Shown piece by piece: positions 7,843 through 18,700 of a stretch of 33,071 nt of DNA. The stretch is from a virus, in IMG/VR virus record IMGVR_UViG_3300042397_000302, positions 1 to 33,071 of that record; one strand, given 5' to 3'. The first letter of the stretch is position 1. Each line of letters opens with the position of its first letter. A model generated the notes under the pieces. That model did no database searches. It was not told the DNA's origin and saw nothing but the letters and a program-made list of their open reading frames with translations. The position numbers and the translations under genes are program-made.

Positions 7843-7897
7843 TGGTTTTGAGGAAACACGCCCCACAATTCCATAACGAAATAAGAGGTGAAAAATT

Positions 7898-8566
7898 ATG
7901 GCATACAGCAGAGGTAGCAATACCAACATTATCGTAGGTGCAGCAGCACTCTTCGTCTACAAAGAGGGAGAACTAGTTGACACCGACCTACCAGCATATG
8001 CAGATGAGAAGTCATTCCGTGACTCTCTATCTGGATTTACTGGACAGGCATCAGGAGATGCAGCAAAGGCAGCAAAGTTCAAGAACGTAGGTTACACCAG
8101 CAATGGTCTAGAACTACAGTTCCAGCCTGACTTCGGAGAAGTACAGGTTGACCAACTACTTGACGTTGCTAAGTTGTACAAGCAGGGAATGCAGGTTAAC
8201 CTGAACACATCATTCGCTGAAGCGACTCTAGAGAACCTTCTTTACGCAACCGCAGGCACAGAGACTGACTGGGACAACGGCGACACCGACCCAGACCTAT
8301 CAGTCTTGAACTTGTCAGCAGGTAACTTGGGTGAATGCCCAATCGAACGAGGAATCGTTGCGGTTGGTCCAGGAACAGGTGACTGTTCTCCAGAAGAGCA
8401 AATCGAACGTATCTACGTTGGTTACCGTGCACTCTCAATTGAGAATGTTACAGTATCAGCAAAGCGTGACGAGGCAACAATGTTTGAAGTATCATTTAGA
8501 ATGCTTCCAAACAACGATGCATCGTACGGTAAGATCATCGACCGCACCATTCCAGCAGCATCTTAA
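7898..8566 (+). CDS. Major tail (tube) protein
   Basis: This 222-residue protein polymerises into the tail tube. It begins MAYSRGSNTNIIVGAAALFV and has the alternating beta-strand character of tube proteins. Typical features are an N-terminal statement of a spatial marker or offset (VGYTSNGLELQFQPDF), the segment ATLENLLYATAG near 108, and a C-terminal strand EVSFRMLPND-like end. Placement between the tail terminator and the tail-assembly chaperone genes is diagnostic. It has its own promoter and terminator, and it prefers CGT codons for Arg, consistent with very high expression. The ribosome site is AAGAGGTG, seven bases upstream. Confidence 0.88.
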   Translation: MAYSRGSNTNIIVGAAALFVYKEGELVDTDLPAYADEKSFRDSLSGFTGQASGDAAKAAKFKNVGYTSNGLELQFQPDFGEVQVDQLLDVAKLYKQGMQVNLNTSFAEATLENLLYATAGTETDWDNGDTDPDLSVLNLSAGNLGECPIERGIVAVGPGTGDCSPEEQIERIYVGYRALSIENVTVSAKRDEATMFEVSFRMLPNNDASYGKIIDRTIPAAS

Positions 8567-8582
8567 TAACTTAATATAGGGG

Positions 8583-8618
8583 AAAGCCGTCTAGTTCACA
8601 CTAGGCGGTTTTCTTTTT
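8583..8618 (+). terminator. Rho-independent terminator after tail tube gene
   Basis: The stem pairs AAAGCCGTCTAG (8583-8594) with CTAGGCGGTTTT (8601-8612) across a six-base loop, giving a 12-bp stem with two wobble pairs. A T-rich tail (CTTTTT) follows. It separates the abundant tube transcript from the chaperone genes. Confidence 0.85.
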
Positions 8619-8626
8619 GGTATACT
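8618..8626 (+). promoter_or_regulatory. Extended -10 promoter, leaderless type
   Basis: TGGTATACT overlaps the end of the terminator T-tract. Its hexamer (8621-8626) is six bases before the ATG at 8633, so the expected transcription start is exactly the A of the ATG. No Shine-Dalgarno sequence could fit. This is the clearest leaderless start in the window. Confidence 0.6.
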
Positions 8627-8632
8627 TATAAG

Positions 8633-9307
8633 ATGCCAACAAAAATATATAACACAGCGGTAGTCTATTTACTAGACGATACAAAACTCTACTTAACACC
8701 ACTCAAGATTAGATATCTGAGAGAGTTTATGGATGAGTTTGAAAATGTTCGTGCTGTCAGCGGAGACAGTGACGCAATTGGCTACTTGTCTAAATGCGTG
8801 GTTATTGCTATGCAGCAATACTGTCCATCAATTAAAACGGTAGAGGATCTTGAAGAAGTCGCAAACTTGCCAATAATTTACAAGATTCTAGAAATTGCGG
8901 CAGATATAAAAATTAATGAAAAATCAGAAGAGCCAGTAAAGAAACAAGCAGAAACAGGCAGTTCGACATGGGATACCCTAAACCTAGCAAAAATCGAATC
9001 AGAAGTATTCCTGATGGGAACCTGGAAAGACTATGAAGAACTTGAGTTATCCCTATCTATGCCAGAACTAACAGAAACTCTAAATGCCAAAAGAGAACAA
9101 GACTATGAGCACAGAAAGTTTCTGGCAGCAATCCAGGGTATAGACATTGAGTCAAGTAGGAAGCAAGAAGAAGATCCCTGGGAGAAGTTAAAGAACAAGG
9201 TGTTTAATAATGGAGGAGACCCAAACGACGTAACATCACTAAGAGGCCAAAAGGCAGCAAGGGCTGGATTTGGTATTGGCATGGGCCTAAGTTACGAAAA
9301 AGTTTAA
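8633..9307 (+). CDS. Tail assembly chaperone, long (gpGT-like) form in one frame
   Basis: This is a 224-residue protein. Residues 1-100 match the short chaperone gene just downstream in layout and motifs (LTPLKIRYLREFMDEFE here, VRPLKISLLRPFMEKFEK there; LPIIYKILEIA versus LPTVYKIVEEA). Residues about 115-224 add a second domain with MGTWKDYEELELSLSMPEL and an EHRKFLAAIQGID segment, the kind of extension that most phages reach only by a programmed frameshift (lambda gpGT). Here it is encoded without a frameshift. Chaperones of this type bind the tape measure and tube protein during tail assembly. Transcription appears leaderless, suggesting lower output than the short form. Confidence 0.8.
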   Translation: MPTKIYNTAVVYLLDDTKLYLTPLKIRYLREFMDEFENVRAVSGDSDAIGYLSKCVVIAMQQYCPSIKTVEDLEEVANLPIIYKILEIAADIKINEKSEEPVKKQAETGSSTWDTLNLAKIESEVFLMGTWKDYEELELSLSMPELTETLNAKREQDYEHRKFLAAIQGIDIESSRKQEEDPWEKLKNKVFNNGGDPNDVTSLRGQKAARAGFGIGMGLSYEKV

Positions 9308-9324
9308 CCAAGCAAATTCGTTTG

Positions 9325-9333
9325 TGTTATAAT
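9325..9333 (+). promoter_or_regulatory. Extended -10 promoter for short chaperone and tape measure
   Basis: TGTTATAAT is a perfect extended -10 element, 18 bases after the long-chaperone stop. The predicted start is near 9340. The leader carries the strong site AAAGGAGG before the ATG at 9361. No -35 match is seen. This transcript could continue through the tape measure gene, since no terminator is visible at 9673-9706. Confidence 0.6.
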
Positions 9334-9360
9334 AATATAGACCTTTAAAGGAGGAACAAA

Positions 9361-9672
9361 ATGACAACAACAATTAACGAAGAAAAGACCATCACACTTA
9401 TCGATGGTACATCGTTTAAAGTAAGACCACTGAAGATTTCTTTGCTTCGACCATTTATGGAGAAGTTTGAGAAGATCTCTGAGGTTGCAGATGACAACAC
9501 AAAGTCTATGGACTTGCTTCTAGAATGTGTGCTTATTGCTCTTAAGCAGTATAAGCCAGAGTTGGCTGAAAAGCCAGAGGCTCTAGAAGAACTCCTGGAC
9601 CTTCCAACGGTTTACAAGATTGTGGAAGAGGCTTCTGGTATTAAACTATCAGAAACCAGTGGACTTAGGTAG
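9361..9672 (+). CDS. Tail assembly chaperone, short (gpG-like) form
   Basis: This 103-residue protein corresponds to the N-terminal half of the preceding gene's product, with the same order of segments: an N-terminal beta hairpin, VRPLKISLLRPFMEKFEK, a helix with CVLIALKQY, and LPTVYKIVEEASG. It lacks the second domain. It has its own extended -10 promoter and a consensus AAAGGAGG ribosome site, so it is probably made in excess over the long form. No slippery sequence precedes its stop codon, and only 34 bases remain before the tape measure start, so it cannot be extended by frameshifting into a T-like domain. It is best explained as a paralogue arising by duplication. Confidence 0.8.
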   Translation: MTTTINEEKTITLIDGTSFKVRPLKISLLRPFMEKFEKISEVADDNTKSMDLLLECVLIALKQYKPELAEKPEALEELLDLPTVYKIVEEASGIKLSETSGLR

Positions 9673-9706
9673 TCCAAAAAAAATAAATTAAAAGAGGTGT
9701 TCCTGG

Positions 9707-12700
9707 ATGGCTGATTCTCAGACTAATATCAATATTAATATTGATACCAGTCAGGCGTTAGCCAATCTTAAGGCTTTACAGTCTCAGATATCAGCCTTCC
9801 AAACATCCATGGCAAAGGGTTCAGCAACCCAGGCAGCCAACGCAGCAAAAATTCGTCAAAACTTGATGAATGACATTAATGCTACAAACAAATTTGCGGC
9901 AAGCATTAAGACAATCAAAACTACCGCAGAATCTTTTACAGAATCACTTGAGAAAAATAAACTCTCAATGGGCCAGTACTTTAAGTACGCTGGCGGTGCT
10001 TCTAAGAGTTTTGGTAAACTCTTTAAAAACGAGATGGCAACCATCGACAAGGTTGCACGTGAACGTGTCAAGACACTACAAACCCAATACATTCAACTAG
10101 GCCGTGATGCAAGCGGTGCAATGAAGTCGATTGCTGTTCGTCCACTTGTTTTGGACATGGACAACTATGCAACTAAAACAGCGATCGCTGCTCAGAAACA
10201 ACAAATCCTGAACCAACTTCTCAAGCAGGGTTCTACAAACCTACTAAACTTTGGTAAGAATACTCAGTGGGCTGGTCGCCAACTTATGGTTGGTTTCACT
10301 GTTCCACTTGCTATGGCAGGAACAGCAGCAGCAAAAACATACATGGAGATGGAAAAGGCTGTTGTTAAGTTTAAGCGTGTTTATGGAGATCTTAATACTA
10401 CTGGTGCAGAAACTGCTAAAACCCTAGAAACCCTACGTCAACTATCTGGTGAGTTTACCAAGTATGGTATTGCAGTAGCAGACACAATGGATATGGCTGC
10501 TCAGGCTGCAGCCACAGGTAAGATGGGTGCTGACCTAATTGCCCAGGTACAGAATGCAACTAAACTTGCAGTACTAGGTGGTGTTGAGCAGTCGCAAGCA
10601 CTTGAAACAACAATCTCACTAACGAATGCTTTTGGTGTCGCTGCAGAAGACTTGTCTGGAAAGATTGACTTCCTTAACGCAGTTGAAAACCAAACTGTAA
10701 CTTCGATTGAAGACCTTACAATTGCTATTCCAAAAGCAGCACCAGTTATTCAGCAACTTGGTGGAGACGTAAAGGACCTAGCGTTCTTCCTGACCGCTAT
10801 GCGTGAAGGTGGTATTAACGCATCTGAAGGTGCTAACGCACTTAAGTCTGGTCTTGCCTCTATGATTAACCCAACCAAGCAGGCATCTGAATTCCTTGCT
10901 GGCTTCGGTATTAGCGTTAAGGGAATTGTAGAAGGCACAAGGGGAGATGTTAAGCAAACAATCCTGCAGATGGCAACAGCGTTTGACACGCTTGACCCAC
11001 TAAACCGAGCACGTGCAATTGAGCAGATGTTTGGTAAGTTCCAGTTTGCACGTATCTCAACACTATTCCAGAACGTAATTAAAGAGGGTAGCCAGGCACA
11101 AACAGTTCTGGACTTGTCTAGAAACACAGCAGAAGAACTTGCTGTTCTATCTCAACGAGAACTAGGTAAGATTTCAGAATCTCCAATGTTTAAGTTCCAA
11201 AAAACACTTGAGGATATCCAGGCGAAGATTGCTCCAATTGGAGAAGCCTTCCTTAAAATGATTACCCCAATCATTGAGTGGGCAGGAACCCTCATTGATA
11301 ACTTCAACAACATGGGTAAGGGAGTTAAAGATTTTTGGCTAGGCCTTGTTGCTGGTGTTGCTGGACTTGGTCCAGTATTGCTTATGGGATTTGGTCTAAT
11401 TGCCAACGGTGTAGCAAACCTTATAAAGTTGTTTGCTAACATAAAATCTTGGTTTAACAAAACATCAGACTCCACCACAACTCTAGGTATGCAAACCTCA
11501 TACATGAGCCAAGAGCAACTTGAGGCTGCTGCGGTTGCGGCATCTTTGGATCAGGCACACTCAAGCCTTGTGCAAACCTTTACCTCCGAGGCCCTGGCGG
11601 TAGACAAACTAAGAACTGCATACGAGAAAGCCATCCTTGCACAACAACAATTCTCAAATACAAATGTAATTCCAACAACAGTAACACCAAGAAACGATGA
11701 TGTTGATGGATATGCTGCTGGAGGTATTATTCGTGGTAGAGGAACAGGAACCTCTGACTCAATTATTGCAAGAGTTTCAAACGGAGAGGCTGTTATTCCT
11801 GCTAAGTCCGTTGCGAAAAACAGGGGTCTTGTCCAGGGTCTAATTGCTGGAGACCTTCCTGCTTATGCAGAGGGTGGCTTTATTGGAATGCCAAAGTCTT
11901 ATGCAAGAGTTCAGAATGAAAGAAACAGTGCAAACGCAGTTTACGAAAAATTCCTACAAAGCGAAAGATTTAAGAACCAGCCACCAGAAAACTATGTTGG
12001 TCAGAAGAGTAGAACAACTGGACACAGTTTCCCAATTTTTGGAATTGGCGGTATCTGGCACAAGGCAGACGGTTCTGACGTATTCGTAAAACCAGTAATG
12101 GACGAACTATCTGCAATGGCAGAACTTCGTGGAACAATTATTGCAAGAGATGCACATGGACTAGTTACACCACAACAGCGTGTTGTTGTAATGAAAGACC
12201 CAACAGATAGAACTGGAGTCAGAAAGTTCCTAGCACTAGAGTCACCACTTGACCCTAGACTTTCAGAACCTACTGGTAAGTTTACCAAAGCAGAGTATTT
12301 CCAACAACTATTAGCATCTACACTTCGTGGAGACAAAGACCTTTCAGCAGATAACATATTTGGAAACATGCTTCCAGACGTTGGACCTGCTGGTGTATTT
12401 AATCGTGCATCTGGACTTCGTGAGTACGAGCCAAACATGCCGTCAATTGCCGAGCAAGCAACTATCAACCTTTTGGGTGTTAAGGGTGGAGCCAAGAAAG
12501 CATTTGCCCAGAACACAGCAGACCTAGTTAGGTCAATGACTCCAGAAGAATACTCTGTGGGCATGAGAGCAGAAATTGACAGAGTTCTTCCAAGACTAGA
12601 ACAAACCATTAACTCTCTAGGATTGAACGAGGTAGAACTTCCAATCTACAAGGCAATGATTACAAGATTGCAAGAAGCAAAGACCCTTGACTGGACAAAG

Positions 12701-15700
12701 TTCTACCAGATGCACACCAATGTCCAAGCACCAAAACCATCACAATCAGAAATTCAAAGTTTTGCTAAGGGTGGAATTGTAGGAGAGTCAGTAGATCCAT
12801 CTTCTGCTGTAGTCGCCTTTGGTGCTCACCAGCCATTCACTACTGCACATGAAATGATTGCAAGAATGGGAATGGACCTAGCAGCAAAAAAGGGTTCACA
12901 GTTTAAGCAATTCTCAACGGCCCAGGGCAAGTCAAAGAGGTCGCTACTATCCGATGCACTAAAAACAAAACTAATTAGCGAGTCAATTGGAATAACTCCA
13001 CAGATTACAAGAGACCCATATAGTTTGATGGAATCTTTGGCACTGCAAGGTATTAAAGATGTAACTCTGCTTCTTGGTCAGGACAGAATGACAGCAGGCG
13101 TGTTTGACCTTGCTGCTGTAGAGCATGGAGTTAAGTTAACTAAGATTGCAATTCCTAGAGAGCCAGGATCTCCATCTGGCACAGAGACCAGGCTAGCAAT
13201 TTCAAACAACGATACCAGAAGATATCAAGAACTAATCGCTTCTGGTGCAACCCAATCAACTAAGGACCAAGTCTTCAAAGAGATGAAGGCTGCGATGGAA
13301 ATTCCGAAGTTGGCTCAGGGTGGCTTGGTAGTTAATGGCAAAATTGCAGACCCAATTGAACTTGCAAAGAGCAGGATGAAGAACAATGACCCATCCAAGA
13401 AGAGAGATCAACTTTCTTATAGATACTCTGTAAAGACCAACCCAGAAACAAATGGACCAATGCATGCAATTGAAGCAATTGACATAATGGGCGTGACACG
13501 AGGCAGTCTTGATTGGGACCGAGACAGTGGAGAAATTCTTATGGTCTGGGTTGAAGAAGGACTTCGCCGTATGGGCATTGCCTCTGATATGTGGCATGCA
13601 GCAAATCTAGAAGCCCTTAAAAATCCATCTGCCATTATACATCCAGTTCACTCTTCAGAGATATCTGCCGACGGAGCAGCCTGGAGAGACAGCGTAAGCG
13701 GTGCTAAACTTAGAGATACAAACTGGGTAAGCGACAACAACACCGTTAACCCACGTGAAGAATATCTTAAGACATTAGTTAAAGACAACAAGTTTGCTAG
13801 AGGCGGTATGGTTTCTGGCCCTGGTACAGGAACAAGCGATTCAATCTTTGCAATGCTTTCAAATGGCGAAGCAGTCATCCCTGCTAAGTCAGTAGCAAGA
13901 AATCCAGAACTAGTTAAGTCTCTTATTTCCGATGACATTCCTGGATTCTCTCAGGGCAAGATGCCAGATTATAGACAAAAGCAGGAACTTGCACCATCGA
14001 CACGACTTACTCCAACCTGGGAAACCCTCCCACAACTAGACAAGGTATCGACAGAGCAGACTGCTAGAACAGAGCAACTTCTTGGTTCAATAAATGCTAG
14101 CCAAACAAATGCATCTAAAATAGTTGTGAGCCTAGTCAAGTATGTTGGAGATAGCGAAGAACTTTTCAAACAGGCAAACGATGCCATGGCACAACTCCTA
14201 GATTCTGGTATTACTGACTCAAGAATGCTTAAGGACGAAATTAGAAAAGTTCTAGGCATAACATCAAATAACCAAGGGGCAAAATCACTTACACACATTA
14301 GCGAAGGTTATACAACAACTAGAGAAAAGGCCTTAGAACAAGAAAAACAAGGAAGCCTAGCCCTAACTGCAGGACAAAGAAAAAAGATAACAGGTTTGCC
14401 AGAAGGTTCTCCTGTACCACTAAAGCATGGCCTTGGAGTAGTCTTAGAACCTAATGCCGAAGGTGTTCCATTCAACTCACAAGAAATGAACAGAAGGCTA
14501 GCATCCCCAGGTAAAAACTTTGACAAGGCACTTTCTGCCGAAGAATTTTCAGCATTCTTTAATGCAAATGGAATTGAAAAATGGAGCGACTCAGTTGAAA
14601 TGGGTGGTGGCAACCTACAAGAATTAGCAACACAGGCTGAAATTCTAGAAAATGCCTTTAGGCAGGTTATTGCAAGTCTTCCTGCAGGTACAAAAATATT
14701 TGACACAGAAGAACTAAAACAGGCATACCTTGGTGCAAATCCAGATGGAAATGCCAGAACAGTAACTGAAATGTATTCAGAAGCCAGGACATCAATACAG
14801 GGCACAAAACTTGAGTCTGTGCTAGACAGATCTGGAACTTTGGTTGCAGAAGAAAGGTCTGGAGAAAGCAGATCTCCTGGTAGACCTAAGCGTATAGACA
14901 TGGCAAAGCGAAGTAGAAACCTTCAGCCAGATCCAGAGTTAGTTGCCATGGCAGAAGCATCGGGAATGGCTGGTGCTGGTGCAAACGCCATGAAAGAATA
15001 CATTGATGGTGCAAAGTCTGTAGGCTCTAAAGAAGAAAACGACCCTGTCCACATAGCAAGATCTGAAAAGCGTAACAGCCCTCACCCACAGGCTGGTATT
15101 GACGGTGCCGACGATGCAAACGCATACTTAAAAACTAGAAATGAAATCTTAAAATCTTCAGCATCAGCCGAAGACATGTATGTCGCAGGGTCGCCACAAC
15201 AACCAGCCGAGAAACTTGGTCTAGCACAACGTGCAAAGATCAAGATAGCAAGCACGGCTGCTGGTGTTGCTGGACAAGTCTACGGCACAAGAGCCTTTGG
15301 ACCAGCAGGTGGCGTAGTCGCAGGAGAGGCTGCATCAGCAATAACAGATAAAGGTCTCACAATGCTTTCGAACGGCTTTGAGAAACTAAAGACAAAGATT
15401 GGTGCATTTGGACAAGCATTAACAATTAAGGGAAATAATAGTCGGGATGTAGTCTCATCTATAAAAGCAGGCTTTGACAGTAGACTAGACGTAACAGAAC
15501 AACTACCAGACCTTGACCCTAAGATTGCAGGCAAGATAACTGACAAGAACCTAAAGATTATTTCAGCAGCAGTTGTAGAACAAGAAAATACCCTTTCAAG
15601 ACTAAGAGACAAAACAATAAAAGTTGTTGATCAAACTTCTGCTGCTCAAGAAGAGATGGTTACAAATACTAAAGATAGTCTCCTAAACCTATCTGACGAA

Positions 15701-18700
15701 CTTGAACAAACCCTTGCTGAAGCAGAGAAAAACTCTTCAGACATTAAAGATTCCCCAAGTAACAGAAGAAACCGTCTTAAAGATTTCTTCAGCGAAACAA
15801 ATGGTAGAGATGAAGAAGGCAATAGAAAATCTGGAATCGTCAATCGAATGGGTGGAACCCAAGGCATTAAGAGAAGCATGGGTGCAGTTGCTGCTGCAGT
15901 TGGTATGGCAACAATGGTTCCAGGAGCAATTGGTCAGGCAGCCCAAGCAGCAATGGGGCCAATCTCTGCTGCAACAGCAGCAATGTCTCTAATTCCTGGA
16001 CCTGCAGGTTTGGTTGCTGGTGGCCTTGCCCTAGTTGCAACAACAACCATGGCAGTAATCGACATGCTAAACAAGAACCGCAGAAAAGCAGCGGAACTTC
16101 AAGAGAACCTTTCTACTAGCAACAAGGCTATGGCAAAGTATGCAGAGTTCTCAAAGAAGGTAACAGGATCAGAAGTAATGAATAAGAGGAGAGAGTCTGA
16201 ACTAGGATTGTTTAACTATGCTCCTGGAAAGAAGTCATTCGGACTGTCGTTCATGGAATCTGATGCTGGAAAGCAGTTGCTTGACTCAGTTGGACAAGAA
16301 ATGAAATCCGATAGAGGGGCAGAGTCTGCTCAAACACTTGTAACAAACCAACTACTTGCTGCGGTAACGTCGGGTGCTCTAACCTCTGCTCAAGCAAGAA
16401 GCGTTGCAGCAGCCCTTGGAAAAGAAATGAAAGACCAGACATTTGCAATGTCGGTAACTGGGAATCTGCTAGAACTTTTGGGACCAGATGGAGAGAACCT
16501 AACTAAAGATCCACTGAAACTAAGACTTGAAGTCATAAACCAAGCATCAGGAATTCTTGGTGAGATTCAGACAGACATGGAAGAGGCAACCGCAGCAGGC
16601 ACAAACGGCTGGGACTACGTTCTTGATATTGCAACACTTGGAATTTCTGCAGCAGTCAGGTATCAAGATAATCTTGGTAAGGCCGCAGGTAGGTGGCAAG
16701 CACAGGCCCAGGCATTAATTGAAACTGGACAACAGCAATTAGACGCACTTGATTTAGAATATGAAAAGAGAATTAAGAATCTTTATGCTGCTGGCAAGAT
16801 TGCTGAGGCAGAAGAATTAACCAATAAGCACATTCAAGATAGAAAAACTTTGATGGATGTCAACGGAGATCAAATCCAGGCAATGATTGATGCCGTTAAT
16901 GCAGCAGATAATGACTTTGGTTTCTTTGGTGGTGGACAGCAGAATGCAATGTCAAACTCTGCAAATGACGCAATTGCAAAAGCATACGAAGGCTCGGCGT
17001 TCTCTGCTCAGGCAGAAGGACTAAGAAACGACATAGACGCTACCAAGGGAGACAAGGGACAGCAGGTAACACTTAAGAGCATAGTAGCAAGCAAGACGCT
17101 GGGTCTTAATCAGGCAGCACTCGGTGTCGAACTATTTGGTAAAACCTCAGAGGGTATGGACCAACTTATGGCTCTTCTTACTGAAATGGGAGATCCAGCA
17201 GCAGCGAATACAGCACTCAGCCTTGCATCTTTATTTTCAGATAAGGCTACCGCAAAGCAATTTATTATAGATGTTCAGGCTAAGGGTACTGAGGGCAAGG
17301 CTCTAGTTGATGCCATGGCTCTAGTTCAAAGAAGTGGTGTCAATACAGACATGAATCTTATTGTTACCTATTTCCAAAAGAACCCAGCCGTAGCCCTAGA
17401 TATCAAAAAACAAATAGATGCTATTAAAAACGAACCAGAGATTACTCGTACCGTTATTACAAAACATCTAGGACAAAAGGCCATAGACGCTATCAAGACA
17501 GACCAGAAATACTTCGACTCTCTAGACAAAGAAAATAAAATTGTTTATCTAACAAACTTGCAAACAACAATTGCATTAGATGCAGACCCAGAATTCTTGG
17601 CTGATAAAGCACTTTATGAAACAAGAATGGGTACAGGAAAAATTAGCAATGCAGAATATCACGCAATTCTTGCAAATGAAGTTACTAAAAATAGAATTGC
17701 CGTAAATGCCCCTGGTATGGCAGGCGACAAAGGTGGCTCTGGTGGCAGCGGTCCATCTGCTTCTTGGTTAGATGAAGTTGTAAAAAAGACTCGTGACCTA
17801 TACAAGGCTAACCAGCAACTAACAATTGGGTATAAGGCATCTGGAAATGCTTTGGCAGCATTCTACAAAAAGGGAAAGATAGCCCTTACAGAAATGCAGG
17901 GTATGCAGATGCAGTTGGCAAACGCAGGTCTTGGAAGAGACATTATAAGCAACATCCTTGGAATGCCAAAAGAAGAAGCAGAAAAATGGATGAAGATGTT
18001 CTTGAAGAAGGGTGTCGTTACAGATTTTGCCAAAGAAGTTAATGCAATTATGTATGCTAATAAAGCAGGAGACTACATAGCAGAAACAAAACTTTTGACC
18101 AATGAATACAACAACCAAGTTAAGGCCACCTCTGCCCTGACCGCTGCTGGTATTGATGGTGCTCATGCTCAGTCAATGTTAAATGACGAGAACATGAGGT
18201 CTATCCTTTATGGAGTCACTCTGTCTGGCAGCATTGCCGAACAAACCGAAAAGGTCAAAGCCCTAACTCGTGCCAACATTGAAAACTTAGCACTTGAAAA
18301 CCTCAAGAAAGATCCAAGACAAAGAGAGATTGATCGTGCAGGAATACAAATTGATGCTATTCAAAAAGAAAATGCTATCTACCAAAACGGTCTTGAGATA
18401 ATTTCAAAGCAAGAAGAGAAAATTTCTGCGGTATACGATAAGCAAATTGCTGCTCTCAATGAAGTTAAAACAATCAATGATCAAATCTCTAGACAAAAGC
18501 AGGGAGAACTAGACCTTGCCGATGCTCTATCACGTGGAGATATTGGTGCTGCAGCAAAGGCTGCTCAACAACTTAGAACACAAAATGCACAAGATGCAGC
18601 AGAAGCCCAGACAAAGGCACTAGAAGATGCAAAGAAGAGAGCACTTGCAGCCATCTCAGTTGAGATTGATGGAAAGAGATATACAAGGCTAGAACTTACC

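Noticed and set aside
9674-9684. Run of eight A bases (CCAAAAAAAAT), considered as a slippery frameshift site
   Set aside because: It lies after the short chaperone stop codon (9670-9672), so ribosomes would not reach it in frame, and there is no room for a second chaperone domain before 9707.
12001-12609. 202-codon open frame on the - strand inside the tape measure gene
   Set aside because: It lies wholly opposite a well-supported coding region, has no ribosome site or promoter, and its translation is rich in Ser/Leu/Pro as expected for the complement of this codon usage.
14308-14901. 197-codon open frame on the - strand inside the tape measure gene
   Set aside because: Antisense shadow of the tape measure reading frame, Ser/Leu/Phe-rich, with no supporting signals.
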